Assembly (NCBI GenBank): GCA_017447865.1
Contig: JAFSMO010000069.1
Location: 1 to 43,769 of the forward strand
DNA length: 43,769 nucleotides
Reading direction: 5' to 3'
DNA from: Thermoguttaceae bacterium
GTDB lineage: Bacteria > Planctomycetota > Planctomycetia > Pirellulales > Thermoguttaceae
Part shown: piece by piece, positions 16,846-25,883 of the stretch
Layout of the letters: every line of letters begins with the position of its first letter
Numbering within the stretch: the stretch's first letter is position 1
Translations under genes and position numbers: made by a program
Notes under the pieces: model-generated
The model's database searches: none
The model's input: only the letters and a program-made list of their open reading frames with translations
What the model was told of the DNA's origin: nothing

Positions 16846-19800
16846 ATGTTTAAAAATTCCCAATCCTGGATTCGCTGTTCCTTCGCCCTGGCCGCGCTCT
16901 GTTTCGGAGCCATTTCGCTGAACGCGGAAACGATCAACGTACCGTCAACTGGTTATACAGTTAACGGCAACTCTTCGGACTCGTTCGTGACGGACAATAC
17001 AGACCTCACTCATCCATCCGTTCTTTCTTTCGTAAAACCCGAAGGCGATCTGGCCTTCACCGGGCACGTTACGGGGAACATCGCGCTCAATATTAATACG
17101 AGTGGTCATTACTTCCAGCCGAACAGCGGGGCGAACGATTTCACCGGCGGAACGACCATCACCTCCGGCCTGCTTTCACTGAGAACCGGCACGGAACTCG
17201 GCTCGGGGACCATCACGATGAGTCCCGGAACCCACCTGATGAACAACACCAACGGGACCAACCCGGTCGTCAATAATAATATTGTGGCACTTTCCAACGG
17301 AAAGATCACGATCCGCGCGGGCTGGAACGGTTCAAACTATCCGACGTCCCGCTCCTCCATCACGGTCAACGGCGTGATCTCCGGCGACGGCGGCGTGAAT
17401 TTCGGCTACGAACCCACCCCCGGGATCATCACGATCAACGGCGCGAACACGTACACCGGCGGAACGGTCGTTGCAACGGACAACATGCGCACCGACAATG
17501 CCGTTCCTTTGAAGGCCCTTTACCTGGTCCTCGGCTCGGACACGCCGTTCAGCACTGGCCCGGTAAAAGTCAGCGGCAAGTGGGACAACGGAAGCACCGA
17601 CCTGAAAACCTACTTCGCGCTCAACAATACGACCACGGACCGTAACGTCACCATCGGAGAACTGACGATCGATCAAGGCCGTACCCTGAAACTCGTGCAG
17701 CAAAGCACCACCTCGGGCAAGACCGCCGAGCTGACCGTGACCAAACTGCTCGGCAACGGCACGATCTCCAACCGGATCGAGGACGTGGAAAAGTACGGCA
17801 ATCCGCTCACGAAAGTCACCATTAACCTCCAGACCGCAAGCCGGTCCGAGTACCCGATCATTCTGGACGGCGATTTTGATCTTTACATCAATTACAAGTA
17901 CGAGCTTGAGAGGGAATTCATTTTCACCAGTCAAACGGACGTGACCGAGACCTACACGGGCGACATTTACATCCAGAGCGGGATCGTCGGTTCCAAAACG
18001 GGTAAGAACCTGGGTTCCGGCACGATCCACCTTTACAACGGGACGCACCTGATGAACTACGTCGATTGCATCCCGGTTTACAAGAATAACATCGTGCTTG
18101 AGGGAGATCCCGCCCAAGGCTACGCGGTCATTCGCAGCGGCTGGGGTTCCACCGCGCATCAGCCTGTGGGAGTCGTTCTGGACGGCGTGATCTCCGGTGC
18201 GGGCAAGCTCGCGTACACGTCCGAAGCCACGCCCGGCCTCACGACGATCAACAGAAACAACACGTACACTGGCGGCACGATAATCGCGTTTAACATGCGC
18301 AGCGACAACCGGTACCAGGGCGGGCTTTTCCAGCTCGGTTCCGACACGCCGTTCGGCACGGGCAGCGTACAGCTTGGCATGTCCGGCGCCTACCCAACGA
18401 CGTATTTCATCCTGGATAACACGACGACCGCCCGGAACGTGACGATCCCCGGCCTGACCATCGCGGGCGAATCGCCTAACCAAAAACTCGTGCTGACCCG
18501 GCGGGATGCTTCCGAAGGGGCCAAGGACGCGAACATCACGCTCAAGGGCCTCCCCACCGGCAAGGAGCTGACGCTTTCCAACGTCGTAACGGACACGACC
18601 ACCTACGGGAATCCCATCAAAGCGGTCACGTTCAGCCGCACCACCCAGACCCGCGCCGGCTACAACATCAAGCTCAATGGCGATTTCGACCTCTACATCA
18701 ACGAGGAAAGCGGGCGCGACAAGGAACTCGGCATCCAGAACACTTACGATGCGCGCACCTCCTACACGGGCAACATTTACATCCAGAAGGGCTTCTTCGG
18801 CACGAGCAACGGTCTGAACCTCGGCTCCGGCAAGATCTTCATGAGCAATGGCACGACGCTGATGAACTTCAACGCCTACGCGAACATCCAGATCACCAAC
18901 GACATCGAAGTGACCGGCAACGTGAACATCCGCGGTGGCTGGGGCGGGTCCTACTATGCGCAATCCTTCCTGAGACTCAGCGGCGATATTTCCGGGGATG
19001 GAAAAGTCGATTTCGGCAGCGAGCCGACGCCGGTCATCACGGTCATCAGCGGGAACAACACGTACACCGGCGGAACCATCATTTCGAACTACGGTGTCGG
19101 CGGCAACAACCGGTACCCGTACAACTACCTGGTCCTCCAGTCCGACTCGCCGTTCGGCACGGGCGTGTTCACGGTCGATAATGCGTCGGTCCGCATGGAG
19201 TTCGACGCCCTGACGTCCGACCGCCAGCTGAAAAACGACGTGACGATCAACTCCGGCAAGACGCTGAACGTGACGTCCGTCGGCCCCAATACGTCGTACC
19301 TGAACGGCACGTACACGGCGAACGGCACGCTCCAGCTCATCAACCCGACCTCCACCACGGTCGTGACGAACGTGGAACAGCATCTTCAGGCCCTGGCCGT
19401 TCCGGCGGACAACATTTCGCGCTTCTCACTCTCGCCGAAAGACGAAAACTCGCAGGCGGGCAAAATCGTTGGGAATCTGAAGCTGGAAGGCGGCTCCTCG
19501 ATCCAGGTCAGCGGCACCTACAACGGGCAGGAGCTTCCAACGATCACCGGGAAACTGACGATGGATCCCGGCAGTGAGCTGATCCTCGACGCCTCGAACG
19601 TGGCGGATCCTGACCAGTTCCTGATGAACATCGGCGACATTTCGATGGCCGAGGGGAGTCTGATCACGCTGATCCCGAACACCTCGGAGGACATGAACAA
19701 GCTGATCAGCTTCGGCGAGAGCGCGGACCTTTCCCAGCTGCAGTTTGGCGACGCGGGCGGCTATGTGTTCCGGGTGATGGGAAATGAACTCTGGGCTCTT

Positions 19801-19884
19801 GGCGGCGCTGCAATCCCTGAACCCTCGACGTGGGCGCTGATGCTGATCGGCCTCCTGGGACTGGCGTTCAGAAGGAAAAAATGA
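16846..19884 (+). CDS. PEP-CTERM sorted surface protein, three-module beta-strand repeat protein
   Basis: 1012 residues. A signal peptide is present (SFALAALCFGAISLNAE, cleavage near residue 28). Three homologous modules of roughly 280 residues begin near residues 98, 368 and 650; each has a LGSGTI...NGTHLMN block, a gap, then a NTYTGGT PATR motif and a DTPFGTG block. The C-terminus is the exosortase tag IPEPSTWALMLIGLLGLAF followed by RRKK. A long beta-helix exposed on the cell surface is expected. It is not a copy of the first PEP-CTERM protein: the modules differ in sequence, although the tag and PATR motif are the same. It has its own promoter and ends directly in heptamer element R7 (TGA at 19882-19884). 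Confidence 0.88.
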   Translation: MFKNSQSWIRCSFALAALCFGAISLNAETINVPSTGYTVNGNSSDSFVTDNTDLTHPSVLSFVKPEGDLAFTGHVTGNIALNINTSGHYFQPNSGANDFTGGTTITSGLLSLRTGTELGSGTITMSPGTHLMNNTNGTNPVVNNNIVALSNGKITIRAGWNGSNYPTSRSSITVNGVISGDGGVNFGYEPTPGIITINGANTYTGGTVVATDNMRTDNAVPLKALYLVLGSDTPFSTGPVKVSGKWDNGSTDLKTYFALNNTTTDRNVTIGELTIDQGRTLKLVQQSTTSGKTAELTVTKLLGNGTISNRIEDVEKYGNPLTKVTINLQTASRSEYPIILDGDFDLYINYKYELEREFIFTSQTDVTETYTGDIYIQSGIVGSKTGKNLGSGTIHLYNGTHLMNYVDCIPVYKNNIVLEGDPAQGYAVIRSGWGSTAHQPVGVVLDGVISGAGKLAYTSEATPGLTTINRNNTYTGGTIIAFNMRSDNRYQGGLFQLGSDTPFGTGSVQLGMSGAYPTTYFILDNTTTARNVTIPGLTIAGESPNQKLVLTRRDASEGAKDANITLKGLPTGKELTLSNVVTDTTTYGNPIKAVTFSRTTQTRAGYNIKLNGDFDLYINEESGRDKELGIQNTYDARTSYTGNIYIQKGFFGTSNGLNLGSGKIFMSNGTTLMNFNAYANIQITNDIEVTGNVNIRGGWGGSYYAQSFLRLSGDISGDGKVDFGSEPTPVITVISGNNTYTGGTIISNYGVGGNNRYPYNYLVLQSDSPFGTGVFTVDNASVRMEFDALTSDRQLKNDVTINSGKTLNVTSVGPNTSYLNGTYTANGTLQLINPTSTTVVTNVEQHLQALAVPADNISRFSLSPKDENSQAGKIVGNLKLEGGSSIQVSGTYNGQELPTITGKLTMDPGSELILDASNVADPDQFLMNIGDISMAEGSLITLIPNTSEDMNKLISFGESADLSQLQFGDAGGYVFRVMGNELWALGGAAIPEPSTWALMLIGLLGLAFRRKK

Positions 19885-20019
19885 ATAATGAAGAACGAAT
19901 AACGAATAATGACGCTGGCGCGTAATGTAAACTACAGAATGAGTTCAAGCCGAGCGTAATTCCGGCCTTCGGCCTCCATTACCGCCTTTCATTATTCGTT
20001 ATTCGTTATTCATTATTCG
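19880..20019. repeat. Heptamer-armed palindrome R7 (CGAATAA type)
   Basis: Left arm TGAATAA, TGAAGAA, CGAATAA, CGAATAA (19882-19909). Right arm TTATTCG, TTATTCG, TTATTCA, TTATTCG (19992-20019). The core combines the R3/R6 block (diverged, 19911-19938) with a block (19935-19993) that is inverted in R4, including a GGCC-TTC-GGCC mini-hairpin. The element starts at the stop codon of the PEP-CTERM gene. Confidence 0.9.
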
Positions 20020-20065
20020 TTCGCTCTTTGCGTTCATCTTCCATGAAAATTTCTTAAAAATCCTC

Positions 20066-20094
20066 TTGACAGAAACCCGAAAAATCTCTATTCT
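20066..20094 (+). promoter_or_regulatory. Sigma70-type promoter for the FlgI-like lipoprotein gene
   Basis: A consensus TTGACA (20066-20071) and TATTCT (20089-20094) are separated by exactly 17 bp. The start codon at 20133 is about 32 nt past the expected start of transcription, without a visible Shine-Dalgarno site. Confidence 0.65.
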
Positions 20095-20132
20095 GTTTTA
20101 TATTGTAATATTCCCTGAACTCCCTGAAAAAA

Positions 20133-21845
20133 ATGAAACGTCATTCGTCCTTTCATAAAACTGGTTTCCTGATCCTGCTGAGCGTCCTGATTTCGATCAT
20201 TGGGCTTCTCGTCGGGTGCAAAAATTTCAACTCCGGAAACAATAATATTCCGGCGGAAGATCCCCCGGGAAAAAAGCTCACCAAAGCCTTTTTTGTCGGT
20301 GATACAGCCGTCCCGGTTGGGGCTGAAAACATCGAAATCACGTCCGTGAGCATGGCCGCCAATCTGGCCGGAACGGGAAGCGATCCGCCGGAATCGACCC
20401 AACGCACGATGCTTCTGCGCGAGATGGCCAGCCGGGACGTTCCGCACCCCGCGAAGGTTTTGGCCGATCCGTCCACCTCGCTGGTCATCGTGACGGGCTA
20501 CCTGGCCCCCGGCGTCAAAAAAGGGGACCGTTTCGACGTGGAAGTCACGCTTCCCGCTGACTCGCAAACGACGAGTCTCCGCGGCGGTTACCTCATGCCC
20601 GCCCCAATGCGTGAAATACTTTATTCCCAGGGGATCCACGAAGGAAGTAAAAAAGGATCCTGCTCCGGCCCGATCCTGGTCGAGCCGAAAACCGGGACCG
20701 ACCGCGATAAAATCACCCAGCGGCGTGGGATGGTCCTGGGCGGCGGCGTCTCGACATACACCCGAAAGATCGGTCTGCGCGTCACCACCGATCAGGTGAA
20801 GCCCGACAAATTCATGACCATGAAAATCGAGCGGGCGATCAATGCCCGTTTTAAAGCGGAAATGAGCGGGACCGGCGAGAAAGTCGCCACGGCCCACGAC
20901 GATAAATACCTCGATCTGAACATTCCGCCGCTTTACAAAGAAAACCTGCTGCGGTTTGTGGACGTGATCCGCTGCATTCCAATCCTGGAAACTGAGGCGC
21001 AGCGCATCGACCGGATGAAGACGCTTGAAAAGCGCCTCCTCGACCCGACCACGACCAAACGTGCGGCTCTGGAACTGGAAGCGATCGGCCGGCTCGCCAT
21101 CGACACGCTGAAGCTCGGGCTGGAATCGAGTGAACCGAACGTTCAGTTCCACTCCGCGCAGGCGCTGGCCTACCTGGACGTCAGCGACGGCGCGAAGATC
21201 CTCGGAAGAACCGCCCTGGAAGACCGTGTGAACCGTGGGCACGCCCTACTGGCGCTGATGGTCCTCGACGATTTGAACGCTTACGAAGAGCTCCGCGAGC
21301 TGATGAACGCCCCGACCGCCGAAACCCGCTACGGAGCGTTCGACGCTCTGCATACAATGCGCCCGAACGATCCGCTCGTCGCCGGCGAGCAGCTCGGCAA
21401 CAAAACGTTCACTCTCTGCGTCATTCCGACGACAGGCAAACCGATGCTTCATGTGACGAAATCGATGCGGGCAGAGATCGTTTTGTTCGGCGAGGATCAA
21501 AAGTTCAAGCACCCGCTCATCGTCGAGGCTGCCAATAACATCATCGTGCGGAGCAACTCCCCGGACGAAGTCGCGGTTTCCCGTTTCGAGCCGGACAAAC
21601 CGGACCAGAAACGCATCGTTTCGTCGAACGTGGCCGATGTGATCCGAGCCCTTTCGGACGTCGGCGCGACGTACCCTGACGTTCTGGAGGTCCTTCAGGC
21701 CGCGATCGAGCAAAACGCGCTGGAGACTTCGTTCCGCATCGACGCCCGTCCCTCCACCGGCCGCATCGATCCCTACGAGCAGCGGCGAAAAGACCAGGAA
21801 CGGCAGAAGAAATACGAGGAAAGCAAAGAAACGAATAATGAATAA
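20133..21845 (+). CDS. Lipoprotein with FlgI (flagellar P-ring)-like domain and HEAT-like segment
   Basis: 570 residues. The N-terminus is a lipoprotein signal with lipobox LVGC (Cys29). Residues about 90-260 resemble FlgI: VIVTGYLAPGVKKGDRFDVE then SLRGGYLMPAPM matches the conserved GDRIDV...SLQGGTL pattern of P-ring proteins. Residues about 290-400 are helical and repeat-like (ALELEAIGRLAIDTLKLGL, VQFHSAQALAYLDV), suggesting HEAT-type repeats. The C-terminus is charged. True FlgI is a periplasmic ring subunit of about 370 residues; this longer, lipid-anchored form with no flagellar neighbours may be a planctomycete derivative with an envelope role. The last residues (TNNE) and TAA stop are encoded by the CGAATAA repeat R8. 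Confidence 0.7.
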   Translation: MKRHSSFHKTGFLILLSVLISIIGLLVGCKNFNSGNNNIPAEDPPGKKLTKAFFVGDTAVPVGAENIEITSVSMAANLAGTGSDPPESTQRTMLLREMASRDVPHPAKVLADPSTSLVIVTGYLAPGVKKGDRFDVEVTLPADSQTTSLRGGYLMPAPMREILYSQGIHEGSKKGSCSGPILVEPKTGTDRDKITQRRGMVLGGGVSTYTRKIGLRVTTDQVKPDKFMTMKIERAINARFKAEMSGTGEKVATAHDDKYLDLNIPPLYKENLLRFVDVIRCIPILETEAQRIDRMKTLEKRLLDPTTTKRAALELEAIGRLAIDTLKLGLESSEPNVQFHSAQALAYLDVSDGAKILGRTALEDRVNRGHALLALMVLDDLNAYEELRELMNAPTAETRYGAFDALHTMRPNDPLVAGEQLGNKTFTLCVIPTTGKPMLHVTKSMRAEIVLFGEDQKFKHPLIVEAANNIIVRSNSPDEVAVSRFEPDKPDQKRIVSSNVADVIRALSDVGATYPDVLEVLQAAIEQNALETSFRIDARPSTGRIDPYEQRRKDQERQKKYEESKETNNE

Positions 21846-21937
21846 CGAATAACGAATAATGAGGAGAAAGAGTGAACCTTTTTCCTCATTTCCTTAATTT
21901 CTTTTTTCATTATTCGTTATTCGTTATTCATTATTCG
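21832..21937. repeat. Heptamer-armed palindrome R8 (CGAATAA type)
   Basis: Left arm CGAATAA, TGAATAA, CGAATAA, CGAATAA (21832-21859). The right arm (21910-21937) is its perfect reverse complement; with the next TGA/TCA the arms are at least 30 bp. The core is a 27-nt hairpin of GAGGAGAAAG with CTTTTTCCTC plus a T-rich spacer. It overlaps the last codons of the upstream gene and ends 6 bases before the smc ATG. Confidence 0.92.
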
Positions 21938-21943
21938 TTTATT

Positions 21944-24900
21944 ATGTTAAAGTCTCTCGACCTTTACGGATTCAAAAGTTTTGCCGATCGAAACCGGTTC
22001 GAGTTTTCGCCCGGTCTTACGGTCATTGTGGGTCCAAACGGGTCGGGAAAGTCGAACGTCGTTGACGCGATCAAATGGGTTCTGGGCGAAAAGAGCATGA
22101 AATCCCTCCGCGGGAAAGAATCCAGCGACGTGATCTTCAACGGCTCCAGCACCCGCAAGGCCATGAACACGGCCGAGGTTTCCCTCACGTTCGATAATTC
22201 GGACAAAAAGCTGAATTTCGACGCGTCGGAAGTGGTCGTGACCCGCCGGGCCTTCCGCGGCGGCGAGGGAAGCGCGGAATCCGAGTACTTTCTGAACCGC
22301 CAGCCGTGCAAGCTGAAGGACATTCGGGACCTTCTTCTCGGGACCGGCCTTGGAACGCACGCGTACAGTATCATCGAGCAGGGGCGCGTAGACAGTCTGC
22401 TCCAGTCTTCGCCCCGCGACCGTCGAATTCTCTTTGAGGAAGCCGCCGGGATCAGCCGTTTCAAGGCCAAAAAGCAGGAAGCGCTGAACCGTCTGGAGCG
22501 CATTGACCAAAACCTCCTCCGGCTCTCCGACATCGTGGAGGAAGTTCAGAAACGTTACGAACGGATCCAGTCGCAGGCCGAACGCGCAATTCAGTTCCGC
22601 GATTTGACGGAACGTCTTGAGACGCTCCGTTTTCAGGCGGCGGTCATGGACTATTCCTCCTCGCAGACGAAACTTCAGGCCACCGACACGAAAATCGCCG
22701 ATCTTTCCGCGGAACAGGCCGAACTTCAGACCAGGCTCGACACGCTCGACACCTCGCTCCAGCAGTTCGAGCAATCCAATTCCAACTTCGACAAAAAAAT
22801 CCAGGCTTTAACCGAGAAAATCGCGTCAAATCGCCATTCCATCGGGGCTTCGGAGTCGGTCGTCACGTTCCAGACGCGCCGCATGACTGAACTCGACGGC
22901 GAGATCAATTCCGGCCGGACTCGCATCGCCGAAATGCGCCGCCGGCTGCGCTCGCTTCAAAACTCACTCCAGTCGCGTGAGGATGAACTGACCCAGGCTC
23001 AAAGCCAGCACGCCGAAGTGGCCAATAATCTGCTCCTCGCCAAGTCGCATCTGGACGAAATCGTAAAGAAACTCGACGAACTGCGCACCTGCAAGGAAAC
23101 GCTCCGGGAACTGGTTTTTGATCAGATGCGCCAGATCTCCGCCGCGGAAAACGTGCTTAGCTCCCTTTCCCTTCAGGAGGAATCGGCCCAGCATCAGCTC
23201 CAGCAGAATGCCGCGCACATTCAATCGATCCAGGACGATGCGAAGAAATCGAGGGACCGTCAGGACGATCTGGAACGTCAGCAGAGCGAGCTGGAAGCGC
23301 TGAAATCCCGCTGCGAGGAAGACTTGGCGGAGGCCCGAAACGAAGAAGAGGCCGCCGAGCGTCTTTGGAACGAGGCCAAAAACCACCTGATGGAGCTTCA
23401 CCGCCGCCATTCCGCGATGCTCGGGCGAATTTCCACGCTGGAAGAGCTTCAGGAACGTCACGAAGGGTTGAGCCCCGGCGTACGTTACCTCCTGACCGAA
23501 GCCCGGCGCCAGGCGGATGGCCCATTTCACGACATTTCGGGGCTGGTCGCCGACTTGATCCAGGTCGATGTGGATGCGGCCTCGCTCATTGAAGTGGCGC
23601 TGGGTGAAAAGGCGCAGTACCTCGTCGTCGAGCCAAATTCCACGCTTCTGGACGCTCTGCGGCAAAACTCGCAGGGCTTCCCGGGCCGCGTGGGGTTCAT
23701 CTGGATGGACGATTTCCTCCCACCCGAATTCCTCAAAGGATGGAATTCCGGCTCCCCTTCGGAACCGCTGAAAGCCCGACTCCGCGCGAATGCGGCCCGT
23801 TTCGCGCATACGCTCATCACGAACGGCCTGGAAAAAGTCCCGGGAGTCGTGGGGCGCGCCGACCAGTTCATCGAGTGCGAGGACCGATGCCTGCCGCTCT
23901 TCAAGTACCTGCTCGGCGAGACGTGGATCGTGGAAGACCTCGGGACCGCGATGGACCTTTCCCGCGCGATTTACTCGGGCAAACTCCCGCTTCCCGTTTT
24001 CCCGGCCATCGATTTTTTGGGGACCGGCCCCTTGGGAGTCGGAAATGCCGGGGATCCCGATTCGATTTTCTCGAACCCGAACAAAAACCCCTCGGATTCC
24101 TCCATCATCCGCGCCCAGAGTACCGCCTCGGGGGTCCTTCTGCCACAGATCCATTTCATCACGCTGGCCGGTGAACGCTACTCCGCCGACGGAGTCCTCG
24201 CCATCGGTCCCCAGCACGCGTCGAGCAATTTGATTTCGCGCCGGAGTGAACTGCGGACGCTCGGCTCCCAGCTGACGATTCTTTCGGACGAAATCTCGCA
24301 AGCCGACGAGGAAGTCCAGAAAACTCAGGCGAAACTGACCAGCCAGAAGCAAAACGTCGAGCAGTTGGAGGACTCGCTCGAAGAAACGGAGCAGCAATTA
24401 ATCGCCCACCGGCAGGGAATTCAGGCCGCGGCGGAACGGCAGAGCCAGCTCGGTCAGAGGATCCAGGAATTCGTGCAGACCGGAAAGGAAATTGAGGCCC
24501 GGCTCGAAGATCTGCAAAAGCAGCTCGCGGAGGCGAAACAGGAAAAAGAGGCGCTGGAGCAAAAATTAAAGGAACAGAACGACCAACTGAACGATCTGGA
24601 TGCAGAAATCACCCGGAACGACGAGCAGCGCGGCGAGAAAAACCGCGTCGTGACCGAGTGCAAAGTCGAACTGGCCAAAAGTGAAGAGCGTCTGGAAAGC
24701 CTCGACGACGCCATCCGCCAGCTTAACGGCGACTGCTCGGAACGCGGAAAAATCATCGCGGAGCAGGAGTCCCAGCTCGTTCAAAACCTGGGCCTTTTCC
24801 ACGAGGCGGAACGGCTTACGCTCGCCAATAACGCGCAGCTCGCCGACTTTTATCTCGCGCAGGAAAACTGCGAGACCCGCGTGAAACGGCTTCGTGCGGA

Positions 24901-25846
24901 ACGGGATTCCTCGCACTCCCAGCGCTCTGAAATCACCGGGGAGGCCGGCCGGCTGCGGAAGCGGATACGCCAGATCGAGGAAAAGGTCCACGCGCTGGAA
25001 CTTGAAAAAGGGACGCTGGAACACGAGGCGGAAAACGTTGTGGCGCGTCTTTGCGAGGACTATTCCCTGGAACCGGCCGACTTCCTGAAAAAACTCGAAA
25101 CGGCTTCCGAGGAAGAAAAGAAGGAAAACGCGGCCGTGCACCGTGAGATCAACCAGCTCCGAAACCGGATCCAGGGGCTGGGAAACATCAACTCGGAGGC
25201 CCTGAACGAGCTGGACGAGCTGAAAACCCGCTACGAAACCCTGAGCGGCCAGTACCAGGAAATCCTCGCGGCCAAAGAGAAACTCCTGAAACTCATTGAC
25301 CGCGTAAACCACGACAGCCGCGTCATTTTCATGAAGACGTTTGACCGGATCGGCGAGTACTTTTACCACATTTTCCGCGACCTGTTCGGAGGCGGAAACG
25401 CGGAACTGCAGCTCACCGAGTGCGCCGACCCGCTCGAGGCCGGAATCGAGATCATCGCGCAGCCGCCGGGAAAGCAGCGCCTGAACCTGACGCTCATGAG
25501 CGGTGGCGAGAAAACGTTGACCTGCGTGGCGCTCCTTTTCGCCCTTTTCAAAAACCACCCGAGCCAGTTTTGCATTCTGGACGAAGTGGACGCGGCTCTG
25601 GACGAAGCGAACACGGTCCGGCTGACGGAGATCCTTCACCAGTTCTGCGAGCAGACGCAGTTCATCATCATTTCGCACTCCCGGAAAACCATGTCGGCCG
25701 CCAACACGATCTACGGCGTGACGATGCAGGATTCCGGCATTTCCAAGCAGGTTTCCGTTAAGTTTGAAGAGGTTTCGGACGACGGGATCCTGGAGTCGCT
25801 CGGGATCCGACTGTTCCCGGCCGAAGGTCAGTCCATGGCGGGTTAA
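21944..25846 (+). CDS. smc: Chromosome segregation protein SMC
   Basis: 1300 residues from ATG 21944, longer than the usual 1150-1200. Walker A GPNGSGKS is at residues 30-37, the hinge begins near residue 507 (GLSPGVRYLL), the ABC signature LMSGGEKT is near 1183, and Walker B CILDEVDAAL near 1208. Long coiled coils (about 170-500 and 790-1090) join head and hinge. It forms the ring-shaped condensin core that ParB loads at parS. The frame is open 24 codons further, to GTG 21872, which has AGGAG upstream; those residues are translated repeat R8 and absent from the SMC fold, so I choose the ATG, which however has no ribosome site. The hinge contains a low-complexity Asn/Ser insertion near residue 700. 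Confidence 0.95.
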   Translation: MLKSLDLYGFKSFADRNRFEFSPGLTVIVGPNGSGKSNVVDAIKWVLGEKSMKSLRGKESSDVIFNGSSTRKAMNTAEVSLTFDNSDKKLNFDASEVVVTRRAFRGGEGSAESEYFLNRQPCKLKDIRDLLLGTGLGTHAYSIIEQGRVDSLLQSSPRDRRILFEEAAGISRFKAKKQEALNRLERIDQNLLRLSDIVEEVQKRYERIQSQAERAIQFRDLTERLETLRFQAAVMDYSSSQTKLQATDTKIADLSAEQAELQTRLDTLDTSLQQFEQSNSNFDKKIQALTEKIASNRHSIGASESVVTFQTRRMTELDGEINSGRTRIAEMRRRLRSLQNSLQSREDELTQAQSQHAEVANNLLLAKSHLDEIVKKLDELRTCKETLRELVFDQMRQISAAENVLSSLSLQEESAQHQLQQNAAHIQSIQDDAKKSRDRQDDLERQQSELEALKSRCEEDLAEARNEEEAAERLWNEAKNHLMELHRRHSAMLGRISTLEELQERHEGLSPGVRYLLTEARRQADGPFHDISGLVADLIQVDVDAASLIEVALGEKAQYLVVEPNSTLLDALRQNSQGFPGRVGFIWMDDFLPPEFLKGWNSGSPSEPLKARLRANAARFAHTLITNGLEKVPGVVGRADQFIECEDRCLPLFKYLLGETWIVEDLGTAMDLSRAIYSGKLPLPVFPAIDFLGTGPLGVGNAGDPDSIFSNPNKNPSDSSIIRAQSTASGVLLPQIHFITLAGERYSADGVLAIGPQHASSNLISRRSELRTLGSQLTILSDEISQADEEVQKTQAKLTSQKQNVEQLEDSLEETEQQLIAHRQGIQAAAERQSQLGQRIQEFVQTGKEIEARLEDLQKQLAEAKQEKEALEQKLKEQNDQLNDLDAEITRNDEQRGEKNRVVTECKVELAKSEERLESLDDAIRQLNGDCSERGKIIAEQESQLVQNLGLFHEAERLTLANNAQLADFYLAQENCETRVKRLRAERDSSHSQRSEITGEAGRLRKRIRQIEEKVHALELEKGTLEHEAENVVARLCEDYSLEPADFLKKLETASEEEKKENAAVHREINQLRNRIQGLGNINSEALNELDELKTRYETLSGQYQEILAAKEKLLKLIDRVNHDSRVIFMKTFDRIGEYFYHIFRDLFGGGNAELQLTECADPLEAGIEIIAQPPGKQRLNLTLMSGGEKTLTCVALLFALFKNHPSQFCILDEVDAALDEANTVRLTEILHQFCEQTQFIIISHSRKTMSAANTIYGVTMQDSGISKQVSVKFEEVSDDGILESLGIRLFPAEGQSMAG

Positions 25847-25851
25847 GAGTG

Positions 25852-25882
25852 GCCGGTCTCATCGAGAGGGACCGGCTTTTTT
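25852..25882 (+). terminator. Rho-independent terminator of smc
   Basis: GCCGGTC (25852-25858) pairs with GACCGGC (25870-25876), followed by six T residues. It begins 6 bases after the smc stop codon and ends beside the convergent TPR gene. Confidence 0.8.
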
Positions 25883-25883
25883 C

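Noticed and set aside
17332..19383. Long minus-strand open frame (683 codons) opposite the second PEP-CTERM gene
   Set aside because: It has low-complexity Arg/Val/Asp composition typical of antisense of a GC-rich gene, and the plus strand has signal peptide, modules and sorting tag.
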